Shown here piece after piece: positions 1-7,646 of a stretch of 64,000 nt of DNA. How positions within the stretch are numbered: position 1 is the stretch's first letter; every line of letters begins with the position of its first letter. The notes under the pieces are model-generated. The model was not told where the DNA came from. It did no database searches and was given only the letters and a program-made list of their open reading frames with translations. Source of the DNA: Streptomyces sp. AC550_RSS872 (GTDB lineage: Bacteria > Actinomycetota > Actinomycetes > Streptomycetales > Streptomycetaceae); assembly GCF_019049285.1 (NCBI RefSeq), contig NZ_JAGMUL010000169.1:194632-258631 (forward strand), given 5' to 3'. A program made the position numbers and the translations under genes.

Positions 1-72
1 GGCGGGCACCACGGCGGTCACTACGGCCACAAGCGTCACAAGAGCTTCGGCCACATGCTCTTCTCCAGCTGA
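1..72 (+). CDS. 3' end of an unidentified His-rich protein (partial)
   Basis: Frame 1 is open from the window edge to TGA at 70-72 and encodes 23 residues rich in Gly, His and Lys, ending in HMLFSS. A perfect 13-bp hairpin starts 14 bases later, as expected for a gene end. Too little remains to name a family; the start lies outside the window. Confidence 0.5.
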   Translation, partial: GGHHGGHYGHKRHKSFGHMLFSS

Positions 73-85
73 GCCGCACCACGAC

Positions 86-115
86 GAAGCCCCCGGTCAC
101 AGGACCGGGGGCTTC
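86..115. terminator. 13-bp hairpin terminator
   Basis: Positions 86-98 pair perfectly with 103-115 around a 4-base loop (ACAG). It lies between the plus-strand gene ending at 72 and the 3' end of the minus-strand tRNA cluster at 122, so it can stop transcription from both sides. There is no long T-tract, which is normal in Streptomyces. Confidence 0.75.
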
Positions 116-121
116 GGTGCG

Positions 122-193
122 TGGACGATACTGGGATTGAACCAGTGACCTCTTCCGTGTCAGGGAAGCGCTCTCCCGCTGAGCTAATCGTCC
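122..193 (-). tRNA. tRNA-Val (anticodon GAC)
   Basis: Reads as a 72-nt cloverleaf on the minus strand. The acceptor stem GGACGAT pairs with ATCGTCC, the discriminator is A, the anticodon stem CTTCC/GGAAG encloses loop CTGACAC (anticodon GAC), and the T-loop is TTCAATC. CCA is not encoded. It is last in a five-tRNA minus-strand cluster and matches the copy at 329-400. Confidence 0.96.
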
Positions 194-222
194 AGGTCAG
201 CCACCCCATGAGAGGGGCTGCG

Positions 223-294
223 TGCGCGATACTGGGATTGAACCAGTGACCTCTTCCGTGTCAGGGAAGCGCTCTCCCGCTGAGCTAATCGCGC
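223..294 (-). tRNA. tRNA-Val (anticodon GAC), variant acceptor stem
   Basis: Same 72-nt body and GAC anticodon as its neighbours, but the acceptor stem is GCGCGAT paired with ATCGCGC, whereas the flanking copies have GGACGAT/ATCGTCC. The changes occur on both arms, so pairing is kept. The gene therefore looks functional rather than decayed. Confidence 0.95.
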
Positions 295-328
295 GGGCCA
301 GACCTTCGATGATCTGTCGAAGATCCAG

Positions 329-400
329 TGGACGATACTGGGATTGAACCAGTGACCTCTTCCGTGTCAGGGAAGCGCTCTCCCGCTGAGCTAATCGTCC
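329..400 (-). tRNA. tRNA-Val (anticodon GAC)
   Basis: 72-nt cloverleaf with acceptor GGACGAT/ATCGTCC, anticodon loop CTGACAC and discriminator A. It lies 4 bases from the tRNA-Cys gene and is probably co-transcribed with it and with the two downstream Val copies. Confidence 0.96.
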
Positions 401-401
401 T

Positions 402-475
402 TGGAGGTGGAGACGGGATTTGAACCCGTGTAGACGGCTTTGCAGGCCGTTGCCTCGCCTCTCGGCCACTCCACC
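402..475 (-). tRNA. tRNA-Cys (anticodon GCA)
   Basis: Mature body is 405-475 (71 nt). The acceptor GGTGGAG pairs with CTCCACC, the discriminator is U as typical for tRNA-Cys, and the anticodon loop CTGCAAA gives GCA. The three bases at 402-404 read CCA on the minus strand, so the 3' CCA appears to be encoded, unlike in the Val genes. Confidence 0.95.
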
Positions 476-514
476 AGGAGTGCAGGGGTTCGGGAAGATC
501 CCCTTGTTCCTTCG

Positions 515-587
515 AGCGGACGACGAGGTTCGAACTCGCGACCTCAACCTTGGCAAGGTTGCGCTCTACCAACTGAGCTACGTCCGC
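515..587 (-). tRNA. tRNA-Gly (anticodon GCC)
   Basis: 73-nt cloverleaf on the minus strand. The acceptor GCGGACG pairs with CGTCCGC, the discriminator is U, the anticodon loop TTGCCAA gives GCC, and the T-loop is TTCGAAC. It is the first gene of the cluster, so the promoter should lie in 588-766, shared divergently with the pabB-like gene. Confidence 0.95.
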
Positions 588-753
588 CTGTCGTTTCGTT
601 CCGCTCCCGCGGCCCGGCGACGTGTTGAACTCTAGCGGATTCCGGGGCCAGTACAAAAACGCGTTTGTGCAGCGTGCTGCGCTGCACCTGCTCAGGGACC
701 TGCCCGAGCCCTCCGGTAGGGACATGGCCAGGTCACCCGCAGGTCACCCGCCA

Positions 754-759
754 TAGACT
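754..759 (+). promoter_or_regulatory. Candidate -10 element for a leaderless pabB-like mRNA
   Basis: TAGACT ends 7 bases before the GTG at 767. This spacing puts the transcription start at the start codon, so the mRNA would be leaderless. No matching -35 is obvious. The arrangement supports choosing 767 over the upstream ATG-like starts near 665. Confidence 0.5.
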
Positions 760-766
760 CGACTGC

Positions 767-1810
767 GTGCTCGACCTCCCTCCTCTCGCCCGCTTCGGCG
801 ACCGCGTAGCCACCGGTCTCCTCGATGTCACCAGCGATCCCGCCGCCCTGGACTCCCACGGTTTCTGGGCCGTCTGCGCCGACTTCGAGGGCGGTCTGAC
901 CTGCGCCCGCTTCCGGGACGTCAGGGATGAGCCGGTGCCTGCGCCGGTGCCGGGCCGGTGGGTCGGTCCGGCGGCCGGTGACTGGACGTCCTCGCTCGAT
1001 CGCGTCGCGTACACGGCGGGGGTCCGGCGCATCCGCGAGTACATCGCGGCCGGCGAGGTCTATCAGGCCAACCTGTGCCGGGTGCTGACCGCGCCGATCG
1101 GGGCGGACGCCGACGTGGACGCCCTGACGGCCCTGTTGGCCCGCGGCAACCCGGCGCCCTACGCAGGAACGATCCGGCTGCCGGAGCACGGCCTGGAGAT
1201 CGCGACCGCGTCTCCCGAGCTCTTCCTGCGGCGGGACGGGCGGGTCGTCGAGTCGGGGCCGATCAAGGGCACCGGGCGCACCGAGGCGGACCTGCTGGAG
1301 AAGGACTATGCCGAGAACGTGATGATCGTCGACCTGGTGCGGAACGACATCGGCCGCGTCTGCGCCACCGGGTCCGTGACCGTCCCGGATCTGTGTGCCG
1401 TGGAGAAGCATCCGGGGCTGGTGCATCTGGTGTCCACCGTGCGCGGTGAGCTGCGCGAGGGTGCCGGCTGGTCCGAGCTGCTCGGCGCCGCCTTCCCGCC
1501 CGGTTCGGTCACCGGCGCGCCCAAGTCGAGTGCGCTGCGGATCCTCGAGGCGCTGGAGACGGCGCCGCGCGGGCCGTACTGCGGTGGCATCGGGTGGGTC
1601 GACGCCGACCGGGGTGCCGGTGAGCTGGCCGTCGGGATACGTACCTTCTGGATCGACCGGGGCGAGGGTGTGTTGCGGTTCGGCACCGGCGCCGGGATCA
1701 CCTGGGGGTCGGATCCCGAGGGGGAGTGGCGGGAGACCGAGCTGAAGGCGGCCCGGCTGCTCGCGGTAGCGTCGGGGGCGTACGAGGTGAGTGGAGAGGG
1801 ACTGACGTGA
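767..1810 (+). CDS. pabB: Aminodeoxychorismate synthase component I-like (chorismate-binding enzyme)
   Basis: 347-residue chorismate-binding enzyme predicted to turn chorismate plus amino nitrogen into 4-amino-4-deoxychorismate for p-aminobenzoate and folate. The family core is clear: YQANLCR (about residue 102), ESGPIKGTGR (about 160), LVRNDIGR (about 185) and PGSVTGAPK (about 245). PIKGT, with its lysine, is the PabB form; anthranilate synthases have PIAGT. The N-terminal half is shorter than in E. coli PabB. The GTG at 767 is chosen because a -10 lies 7 bases upstream and the earlier reading lacks homology-like sequence. Its stop overlaps the GTG of the aminotransferase gene, so the two are translationally coupled. 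A glutaminase partner (PabA) is not in the window. An isochorismate or anthranilate role is less likely. Confidence 0.85.
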   Translation: MLDLPPLARFGDRVATGLLDVTSDPAALDSHGFWAVCADFEGGLTCARFRDVRDEPVPAPVPGRWVGPAAGDWTSSLDRVAYTAGVRRIREYIAAGEVYQANLCRVLTAPIGADADVDALTALLARGNPAPYAGTIRLPEHGLEIATASPELFLRRDGRVVESGPIKGTGRTEADLLEKDYAENVMIVDLVRNDIGRVCATGSVTVPDLCAVEKHPGLVHLVSTVRGELREGAGWSELLGAAFPPGSVTGAPKSSALRILEALETAPRGPYCGGIGWVDADRGAGELAVGIRTFWIDRGEGVLRFGTGAGITWGSDPEGEWRETELKAARLLAVASGAYEVSGEGLT

Positions 1811-2628
1811 AGATCTGGCTCGACGGCGGGCTCCAGGACATCGAGTCCGCCCGTGTCTCCGTCTTCGACCACGGGCTGACCGTGGGCGACGGCATCTTCG
1901 AGACGGTGAAGGCGGTGGACGGCCGTCCGTTCGCGCTGACCCGGCACCTCGACCGGCTGACGCGTTCGGCGCGCGGGCTCGCTCTGCCCGAGCCCGACCA
2001 CGACGAGGTACGCCGCGCCTGCGCCGCCGTCCTGGAGGTCAATCCGATGCCGCTCGGCCGGCTGCGGATCACCTACACCGGCGGCCACGGACCCCTCGGC
2101 TCCGACCGCGGCGAGCACGGCCCGACCCTCGTCGTCGCCCTCGGCGAGACCACCCGGCGCCCCGACTCCACCGCCGTGATCACCGTGCCCTGGACCCGCA
2201 ACGAGCGCGGCGCGCTGACCGGTCTGAAGACGACCTCGTACGCCGAGAACGTCGTCGCTCTCTCCCGCGCCCACCAACACGGCGCTTCCGAGGCTCTGTT
2301 CGGTAACACCGTCGGGCAGCTCTGCGAGGGCACCGGATCCAATGTCTTCGTCGTCCTGGACGGCGAGATCCACACCCCACCGGTCGCCTCGGGCTGCCTC
2401 GCGGGCATCACGCGCGCGTTGGCGGTCGAGTGGACCGGCGCCAAGGAGACCGACCTGCCGCTGGACGTCCTCGGGCGGGCCGACGAGGTCTTCCTCACCT
2501 CCACCCTGCGGGACGTGCAGGCCGTGCACCGGGTCGACGACCGCGAACTCCCGGGCGCGCCGGGCCCGGTGACCGCCAAGGCAATGCAGGTCTTCGAGGA
2601 GCGGGCCGGGGACGACCTGGATCCGTAG
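1807..2628 (+). CDS. pabC: Class IV aminotransferase, probable aminodeoxychorismate lyase
   Basis: 273-residue PLP enzyme of fold type IV, most likely 4-amino-4-deoxychorismate lyase, which releases p-aminobenzoate and pyruvate. Visible features are the N-terminal VFDHGLTVGDGIFET block, the Arg/His-rich LTRHLDRL segment, the candidate PLP lysine in GLKTTSYAEN (about residue 140), and the cofactor-phosphate region EGTGSNVFVVLDGEI (about 178-192). The GTG start overlaps the upstream TGA (GTGA), tying it to the PabB-like protein. That pairing is why lyase is favoured over branched-chain or D-amino-acid aminotransferase, which share the fold. Confidence 0.82.
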   Translation: MKIWLDGGLQDIESARVSVFDHGLTVGDGIFETVKAVDGRPFALTRHLDRLTRSARGLALPEPDHDEVRRACAAVLEVNPMPLGRLRITYTGGHGPLGSDRGEHGPTLVVALGETTRRPDSTAVITVPWTRNERGALTGLKTTSYAENVVALSRAHQHGASEALFGNTVGQLCEGTGSNVFVVLDGEIHTPPVASGCLAGITRALAVEWTGAKETDLPLDVLGRADEVFLTSTLRDVQAVHRVDDRELPGAPGPVTAKAMQVFEERAGDDLDP

Positions 2629-2679
2629 GAGCGGAAAAATGGGCTGCCGTGGGTTGGTGTGGTGGGTAGAACACCCCTG

Positions 2680-3504
2680 ATGACCACGACCCTGCGGCCG
2701 ACCGAGCCGCTTCAGCACAACGAGGACGGGACCCGTTCGCGCCACTATCAGGTGTGTGTGAACGGCCGTCCCGTGGGCGCCCTCCGCCTCGGTACGCATC
2801 CCGTCTTCGGTGCCACGGTGGCCCGGATAACGGAGCTGCGGATCGAGGAACCGGACCGGCGCCGCGGCCGCGGCACGGTGGCCGCCCTCGCCGCGGAGGA
2901 GGTGGCGCGCGGCTGGGGCTGCCGGCGCATCGAGACGACCCTCCCCGGCGACGCCGGACCGGCGCTGCGCCTCGCCGCGGCGCTCGGCTACGTCGTCCGC
3001 AACCGCCGCATGGCCAAGGTGCTCGGCGACACGCCGCCCGAGCTGCCGCCGGGCAGCCGGGCGCGACCCATGACGGAGGCCGAGTACGGGGCCTGGCTGG
3101 CCGAGAGCCACGAGGGTTACCTCCGTAGCTGGGCCGATCGCGGGGTTCCGGAGGCCGAGGCCCGGGCCAGGTCCGAGCGCGACCACGCGGTACTGCTGCC
3201 GGACGGCCTGCGCACGCCGAACGTGTTCCTGAGCGTCCTCGAGCACGAGGGCGTCCCGGTGGGCACCCTGTGGGTGGCGGAGCGCGACGGCGGAGCCTAC
3301 GTCTACGACGTCGAGGCCGACGCGGCCCACCGCGGCAAGGGACACGGCCGCACACTGATGCTGCTGGCCGAGGCCCAGGCGATCGGCGCGGGGTACCGGA
3401 CCATCGGCCTCAACGTCTTCGCGGGCAAAGCCCCCGCCGAGCGGCTCTACGAGTCGCTCGGTTACCAGACGCGGCAGTACGGCCTGTACAAGACGCTGCT
3501 GTAG
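2680..3504 (+). CDS. Tandem GNAT-domain N-acetyltransferase
   Basis: 274 residues with two GNAT-like halves. The first (about 20-110) contains RRRGRGTVAALAAEE, resembling the acetyl-CoA pyrophosphate loop, and ends AALGYVV. The second (about 190-274) has the better motif AAHRGKGHGRTLML followed by ERLYESLGYQTRQYGLYK, a typical GNAT C-terminus. The substrate cannot be predicted. ATG 2680 is used; an in-frame start at 2659 would add 7 residues. It follows pabC by 51 bases on the same strand and is convergent with the DsbA-like gene. Confidence 0.85.
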   Translation: MTTTLRPTEPLQHNEDGTRSRHYQVCVNGRPVGALRLGTHPVFGATVARITELRIEEPDRRRGRGTVAALAAEEVARGWGCRRIETTLPGDAGPALRLAAALGYVVRNRRMAKVLGDTPPELPPGSRARPMTEAEYGAWLAESHEGYLRSWADRGVPEAEARARSERDHAVLLPDGLRTPNVFLSVLEHEGVPVGTLWVAERDGGAYVYDVEADAAHRGKGHGRTLMLLAEAQAIGAGYRTIGLNVFAGKAPAERLYESLGYQTRQYGLYKTLL

Positions 3505-3548
3505 CCGTCCGGCGGGCGAGGATCGCGCGCGAAGGCTCCGGCCGAGGG

Positions 3549-4073
3549 TCAGGCGCCCTGCTCGGCCAGCAGCCGGTCGGCGATCTCCTCGATGCGCTCG
3601 CGCAGCCCCTCCTGGCTCTTGCCGCCGTCGAGGCGCTCGCCGCCGATCACATACGTCGGCGTGCCGGTCACGCCGATCGCCTTGCCCTCGGCCTGGTCGG
3701 CGTCGACGATCAGGATGTGCCGGCCGTCGATCAGCGCGGTGTCGAACTCCTCGGCGTCCAGGCCGAGTTCCCGGGCCATCTCGACCAGGAAGGGTTCTCC
3801 CCTACGGTCCAGCTCCTCGACCCGGCCCAGCACGGCCTCGACGTACGGCCAGCCCTGTCCCTGCTCCGCGGCCTCCTCTGCGGCCTGCGCGGCGGCGAAG
3901 GCGTGCTTGTGCTTCTCCAGCGGGAAGTGCCGCAGTCGAAGCTCCAGCCGGTCGCCATAACGGGCACGCAGGGCACGGAGGTCGTCCAGGGCGCCGCGGC
4001 AGTCGGGGCACTGGAGCTCGCACCAGATGTCGAGGACGGGGGCGGCGGGACGGGCGGGGGAGGAGTCGCTCAT
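3549..4073 (-). CDS. DsbA-family thiol oxidoreductase (CPDC active site)
   Basis: 174-residue thioredoxin-fold protein of the DsbA/FrnE-like group. The redox motif is CPDC in ELQCPDCRG (about residue 20). The cis-proline loop is VTGTPTYVIGG (about 145), and a helical insertion lies between them, as the family expects. No signal peptide or membrane segment is visible, so a cytoplasmic location is inferred. The ATG at 4071-4073 lies near the edge of the 193-base spacer shared divergently with the membrane-protein gene at 4267. The partner substrate is unknown. Confidence 0.85.
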   Translation of the reverse strand: MSDSSPARPAAPVLDIWCELQCPDCRGALDDLRALRARYGDRLELRLRHFPLEKHKHAFAAAQAAEEAAEQGQGWPYVEAVLGRVEELDRRGEPFLVEMARELGLDAEEFDTALIDGRHILIVDADQAEGKAIGVTGTPTYVIGGERLDGGKSQEGLRERIEEIADRLLAEQGA

Positions 4074-4266
4074 GGCCCCAGTCTCCCAGCAGCGGCCCGG
4101 GCGACCCAATCCGACCTGGTCGTACGCCCTCGACCGGCACCTGCGGAGGAGGCGACCCGGAGATGTCCCTGATGTCGGACGCAGGCATGGCCGGGCGGGC
4201 TTGCCACGGTGCAGGATGGAAGGGACGAAAGTGCCCTGCCCGACCCAGCCTGCCCTGGAGGACCGG

Positions 4267-4710
4267 ATGATTGCCGAGACCGTCTGTTCCGCCGTCGCCG
4301 CGGCCGGCCTGGGCATCGCGGCGGTCACGGCGTACCGCAAGCGTTTCCTCGCGGCGACGCGCATCGCCGCGTATTCGCTGGTGCCCCTCGGGCTGGTGAT
4401 GACCGGTGTCGTCGACTGGCTGGCGGACACCGCCTTCAGCCCGACCGCCTGGGCCGGCTTCGTAGTCCTCGGCGTGTCCTGGCTGCTGTTCGCGAGCACC
4501 CGTGCGGTGGAGCGGCGGCGCGGCGGCACCCGCAAGGAGCGCAAGGAGGCCCGGTCCGCCGCGCAGCGCGAGGCGGTGGCCCCGTCGGCCTCGGCCCCTT
4601 CGCTGGGCGCGGGCTCTGGGCAGTCCGCCAAGCCCGCGACCGCCCCCCGGGCCGGGGCGTCGGACGACTTCAGCGACATCGAGGCGATCCTCAAGAAGCA
4701 CGGCATATGA
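4267..4710 (+). CDS. Conserved small integral membrane protein
   Basis: 147 residues. Three hydrophobic segments can be read at about 5-22, 36-56 and 64-80, followed by a basic, Ala/Pro-rich tail ending DDFSDIEAILKKHGI. The acidic FSDIEAIL end looks like a short conserved peptide rather than random tail. The ATG at 4267 has GGAGG 5 bases upstream. I do not recognise a functional family. It stands alone between the divergent DsbA-like gene and a tiny membrane ORF. Confidence 0.75.
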   Translation: MIAETVCSAVAAAGLGIAAVTAYRKRFLAATRIAAYSLVPLGLVMTGVVDWLADTAFSPTAWAGFVVLGVSWLLFASTRAVERRRGGTRKERKEARSAAQREAVAPSASAPSLGAGSGQSAKPATAPRAGASDDFSDIEAILKKHGI

Positions 4711-4864
4711 CGGCCGCGCGCAGGGCTGAAACGACACAGTGGGTCGCCGCCCGGCCGTAAGCGATCACGACTCGAACCGGACATCACGGAATCCAGCGAA
4801 CTCCCGCTCATTCCGGGCGTGTTGATCGCGCCACCAGGGGCAACTGCGCCATCATCGGCGCGAG

Positions 4865-5017
4865 ATGCTGGACACGACACAGAGCGAGGCCGCGCCGGCT
4901 CAGGACGAGCCTCGCGGGTGCCTTTTCGCCCTTTCCCAGCCACCGCTGATGATCTTCCTTGCGGTGATCGGGTGTCTGCTGCTCATGGCTGCGCTGCACG
5001 ATCTGCTGTTGCTCTGA
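4865..5017 (+). CDS. Predicted 50-residue single-span membrane peptide
   Basis: Opens with ATG at 4865. The first 27 residues are polar and acidic; residues 28-50 are strongly hydrophobic (LMIFLAVIGCLLLMAALHD then four Leu before TGA), so a single C-terminal membrane segment is likely. The third codon position is mostly G/C. No good ribosome-binding site is seen; a CATCAT hexamer about 8 bases upstream could be a -10 for a leaderless mRNA. Evidence is coding-like composition and the clean membrane helix only. Confidence 0.45.
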   Translation: MLDTTQSEAAPAQDEPRGCLFALSQPPLMIFLAVIGCLLLMAALHDLLLL

Positions 5018-5075
5018 GCCGTACCCGCGGTCCCCGGCGCCACCCGCCGGGGTCCGCGTCGACACACCCGAAGTG

Positions 5076-5636
5076 TCAGCCGGCCGCTTCCTTGCGTCGC
5101 GCCCGGTAGGCGGCCACATGCAGACGGTTTCCGCAGGTACGGCTGTCGCAGTAGCGCCGCGAACGATTGCGGGAGAGATCCACGAAGGCGTGCCGGCAGT
5201 CCGGCGCCTCGCAGCGCCGCAGCCGCTCCTGCTCCCCGGCGACCACGAAGAACGCCAGCGCCATGCCGCAGTCGGCCGCCAGATGGTCGGCGACGGAGGC
5301 GCCGGGCGCGAAGTAGTGCACATGCCAGTCGTAGCCGTCGTGGTCCGTCAGCCGGGGCGTGGTGCCCGCGGCGGCGACCAGCTCGTTGATCAATGCGGCC
5401 GCCCTGCGCGCCTCGGGTTCGGCGAAGATGGCGGCGAACCGCCCGCGTACCTTGCGCACCGCCGACAGATCGAACTCCGACAGCACACCGACATCACTGA
5501 TCTCGTGCTTTCGTACGAAATCGGCGAGAGCCGCGACATCCGGCAGTCCGTCCGGCGTGTCGTCGCCCTCCGGCGAGGTGTTCACCAGGTCCACCACGGC
5601 ATCGAGTGCACACCGGGTGTCATGGGTGATCAGCAC
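5076..5636 (-). CDS. CGNR zinc-finger (ABATE-domain) putative regulator
   Basis: 186 residues. The C-terminal zinc finger is explicit: CEAPDCRHAF (about residue 140) followed by RYCDSRTCGNR (about 163-173), four cysteines with the CGNR signature. The N-terminal two thirds match the all-helical ABATE-type region that usually precedes it. Family members are treated as stress-linked or DNA-binding regulators, but the target here is unknown. GTG 5636 is chosen because GGGAG sits about 8 bases upstream; the longer frame adds only Pro/Arg-rich sequence. It lies downstream of ssgB on the same strand, but a hairpin separates them. Confidence 0.85.
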   Translation of the reverse strand: MLITHDTRCALDAVVDLVNTSPEGDDTPDGLPDVAALADFVRKHEISDVGVLSEFDLSAVRKVRGRFAAIFAEPEARRAAALINELVAAAGTTPRLTDHDGYDWHVHYFAPGASVADHLAADCGMALAFFVVAGEQERLRRCEAPDCRHAFVDLSRNRSRRYCDSRTCGNRLHVAAYRARRKEAAG

Positions 5637-5952
5637 GTTTCGCTCCCTGGCCTGGGGTCGGGCGGGGCGCCCGCCGATGCTGGCCGATGGTAGTGGCTCG
5701 CGGTGCCCGGACATCGGCCGAGCCCGCACGTGGCTTCGAATACAACGCGGGGGAGGCCGCGACGGTTCCCGTCGCAGTTGGGCCGGTCACTACTCACCGT
5801 CACCCTCACACCACTGCCCCCACGGGCCACAGGCACACCGACGCCGCCTCCATGGAGCGGAGGCGGCGTGATGTGTGCCGTATGCGGTTGTCTTGGCCCG
5901 AGCCGTCTCCCCGAGTCGACGGCGCCGGGCGGCCTTGAGGGGACGCCTCGCC
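5637..5952. other. Intergenic region between ssgB and the CGNR gene
   Basis: 316 bases without a credible gene. It holds the ssgB hairpin at 5841-5869 and, nearer 5640-5700, the presumed promoter of the minus-strand CGNR gene. Open frames here lack a ribosome-binding site and run antisense into ssgB, so none is called. Confidence 0.6.
5841..5869 (-). terminator. ssgB terminator hairpin
   Basis: 5841-5851 pairs with 5859-5869 (11 bp, perfect) around a 7-base loop, about 85 bases past the ssgB stop. There is no T-tract. It probably insulates the CGNR gene from ssgB transcription. Confidence 0.65.
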
Positions 5953-6366
5953 CTAGCTTTCCGCCAGGATGTGCGAGAGCTCCTGATCGAGATCGAAATG
6001 CCGATGCTCCGTACCGGGAGGCACGGCGGCATCCGTTCGCTTCAGGAAGGACTCCAGAGCCCGTGCAGGGGCCTCAAGCAGCGCCTCGCCCTCCGGAGAG
6101 CTCAGGGCGATGCAGACGACGCCCTGGCCGTGGCTGCGCGACGGCCAGACGCGGACGTCGCCGGTTCCGGTGGGCCGGTGGAGGCCCTCCGCGAGGAGGT
6201 CGCGGGCGAACACCCACTCGACGGTCTCTTCTGCTCCGGTGTGGAAGGTGGCGTGCACGGCGTAGGGGTCGGCCGTGTCGTACCGCAGGCCTGCGGGGAC
6301 AGGCAGGGAGGACTCGCTCGACACAACGAGGCGCAGGTGCAGCTCGCAGCTGACCGTGGTGTTCAT
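5953..6366 (-). CDS. ssgB: Sporulation-specific cell-division regulator SsgB
   Basis: 137 residues, the usual SsgB length, with the near-invariant opening MNTTVSCELHLRLVVSSES. Known role: this SsgA-like protein localises to future septum sites in aerial hyphae and helps recruit FtsZ, starting sporulation-specific division; null mutants are non-sporulating. The body shows the SALP core, including WVFARDLLAEG (about 63) and GDVRVWPS (about 83). ATG 6366 is preceded by GAAAGG about 11 bases upstream. In S. coelicolor ssgB is controlled by sporulation and stress sigma factors; candidate GTTTAC motifs lie upstream here. It is a strong marker that the organism is a sporulating actinomycete. Confidence 0.97.
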   Translation of the reverse strand: MNTTVSCELHLRLVVSSESSLPVPAGLRYDTADPYAVHATFHTGAEETVEWVFARDLLAEGLHRPTGTGDVRVWPSRSHGQGVVCIALSSPEGEALLEAPARALESFLKRTDAAVPPGTEHRHFDLDQELSHILAES

Positions 6367-6445
6367 AAGCGCCAGGGCCTTTCGCTCAGTGTGCGCTCGG
6401 GGATTCGCACGTCGGCGAAATCGACATGCCACCTACGGTGCCGTT

Positions 6446-6482
6446 GTAAACCCCTCTGAGTGTTTTGCGTGTGTTTACGTAA
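6446..6482. promoter_or_regulatory. Opposed GTTTAC boxes and TTACGTAA palindrome upstream of ssgB
   Basis: GTTTAC reads on the minus strand at 6451-6446 (towards ssgB) and on the plus strand at 6473-6478 (towards the PGPGW gene), 21 bases apart. The second is embedded in the perfect 8-bp palindrome TTACGTAA at 6475-6482. GTTT-type -35 elements are known for stress/sporulation sigma factors of the SigB/SigH group. No convincing GGGTA-like -10 was found for the ssgB side, so this is a candidate only. Confidence 0.35.
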
Positions 6483-6557
6483 CTCTTCCGGCCGAGAACC
6501 AGTTCGCGAGGTACGCCCATTCCGGTGACTGGTTTCTGTCCGGTAGGGTTTGGCCGT

Positions 6558-7016
6558 ATGAATACGGGGAGTAACGAGCCGGGCGAAGTTGCCGTGGCGA
6601 CGGGACAGATCGAAGTGGACGGTGTGAAGGGCGACAGCGAGCAGGGCCTCGGTTCGAGAGCGCCGGAGTTCATCAAGGCACGCCGTGTACTGCATGTCAG
6701 CTGGCAGGTGGGCGTCTTCGTCATCGGCCTTGCGGTCGTGGTCGCCGGCATCATCATGCTGCCGCTGCCCGGCCCCGGCTGGGTCGTGATCTTCGGCGGC
6801 ATGGCGATCTGGGCGACCGAGTTCGTCTGGGCCCAGCTCGTGCTGCGCTGGACCAAGCGCAAGGTCACCGAGGCGGCCCAGCGGGCCCTCGACCCGAAGG
6901 TGCGCCGCCGCAACATCATCCTGACGACGATCGGCCTCGTGATCGTGGGCGCGCTCGTCGGTTTCTACGTGTGGAAGTTCGGCATAGTCATGCCCTGGAA
7001 GATCAAGGACCAGTGA
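6558..7016 (+). CDS. PGPGW (TIGR02611-type) membrane protein
   Basis: 152 residues with the signature PLPGPGWVVIFGG (about 71-83), which defines the PGPGW family of small actinobacterial membrane proteins. Hydrophobic segments lie at about 54-72, 74-95 and 126-145, with a basic loop between them and a soluble N-terminus. Function unknown. ATG 6558 is used: TAGGGT at 6544-6549 is 8 bases upstream, so the mRNA may be leaderless. It is divergent from ssgB. Confidence 0.85.
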   Translation: MNTGSNEPGEVAVATGQIEVDGVKGDSEQGLGSRAPEFIKARRVLHVSWQVGVFVIGLAVVVAGIIMLPLPGPGWVVIFGGMAIWATEFVWAQLVLRWTKRKVTEAAQRALDPKVRRRNIILTTIGLVIVGALVGFYVWKFGIVMPWKIKDQ

Positions 7017-7118
7017 TCAGGGACAAGTGATCCGCCACGGGGGTGCGGAGGTCGTCCGGTGCGGGTTCGTGCTGGTCACCCGCACCCCCTGACATGGGGT
7101 AATGTTCTTCCTGCGTCC

Positions 7119-7190
7119 GGGCGATTAGCTCAGTGGGAGAGCGCTTCGTTCACACCGAAGAGGTCACTGGTTCGAACCCAGTATCGCCCA
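7119..7190 (+). tRNA. tRNA-Val (anticodon CAC), first copy
   Basis: 72 nt with acceptor GGGCGAT/ATCGCCC, anticodon loop TTCACAC (CAC), T-loop TTCGAAC and discriminator A. It is identical base for base to the gene at 17469-17540. Confidence 0.96.
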
Positions 7191-7199
7191 CCCGGATAC

Positions 7200-7231
7200 G
7201 ACGGCCCGTCTGCGAGAGCGGACGGGCCGTC
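7200..7231 (+). terminator. tRNA-Val terminator hairpin
   Basis: 7200-7210 pairs perfectly with 7221-7231 (11 bp) around a 10-base loop, 10 bases after the tRNA. There is no T-tract. Confidence 0.7.
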
Positions 7232-7646
7232 GGCGTTCGCGCGCACCGGCGGGTCAGTCCCGGCCGGTCGGCGGCGGCCGGTGCCGGGTGTTCAGCGAGC
7301 ATCGGCGAGGGCCGCACCCGTGTCCGTGAGCGTCGGCCAAGTGCCGGGTCGCGCCGGCGAGTGCCAGTCAGTGCCGACTGGCGCCGGGTCGCGTCGGTGA
7401 GGGCCGCTCCGCACCGGCCCGGACATGTTCGCCCGGTCCAACCTGTGACGCCTGACGCCCACCCTCAGGCAGGAGACTTCCGGGCGACTTCCGGCCGACC
7501 AATTTCCCTGCACGGAGGGCCGGTTTGCGTTCGGCCGGCCGACCCCGCCCGCCCTACCTGCGGAGTTGGGCGATCCGGCGCCCGAACCGTTCCCGACGGG
7601 CCGTCAACTCGCCGCGCGAGCCCACAAGAAATTCCTGTCCGAATCA
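7232..7646. other. Gene-free spacer with degenerate short repeats
   Basis: No credible gene. Between about 7286 and 7420 the motif GCCGGGTCGCGYCGGYGAG recurs (near 7342 and 7383), with related GGCGAGGGCCGC near 7301, giving loose repeats spaced about 40 bases. The rest is ordinary high-GC spacer leading to the promoter of the ABC-transporter operon. Confidence 0.5.

Noticed and set aside
1306..3345. 679-codon minus-strand frame opposite pabB/pabC and the acetyltransferase gene
   Set aside because: It is a GC shadow: low-complexity Arg/Ala/Gly composition and no motifs, while the plus strand carries clear catalytic motifs throughout.
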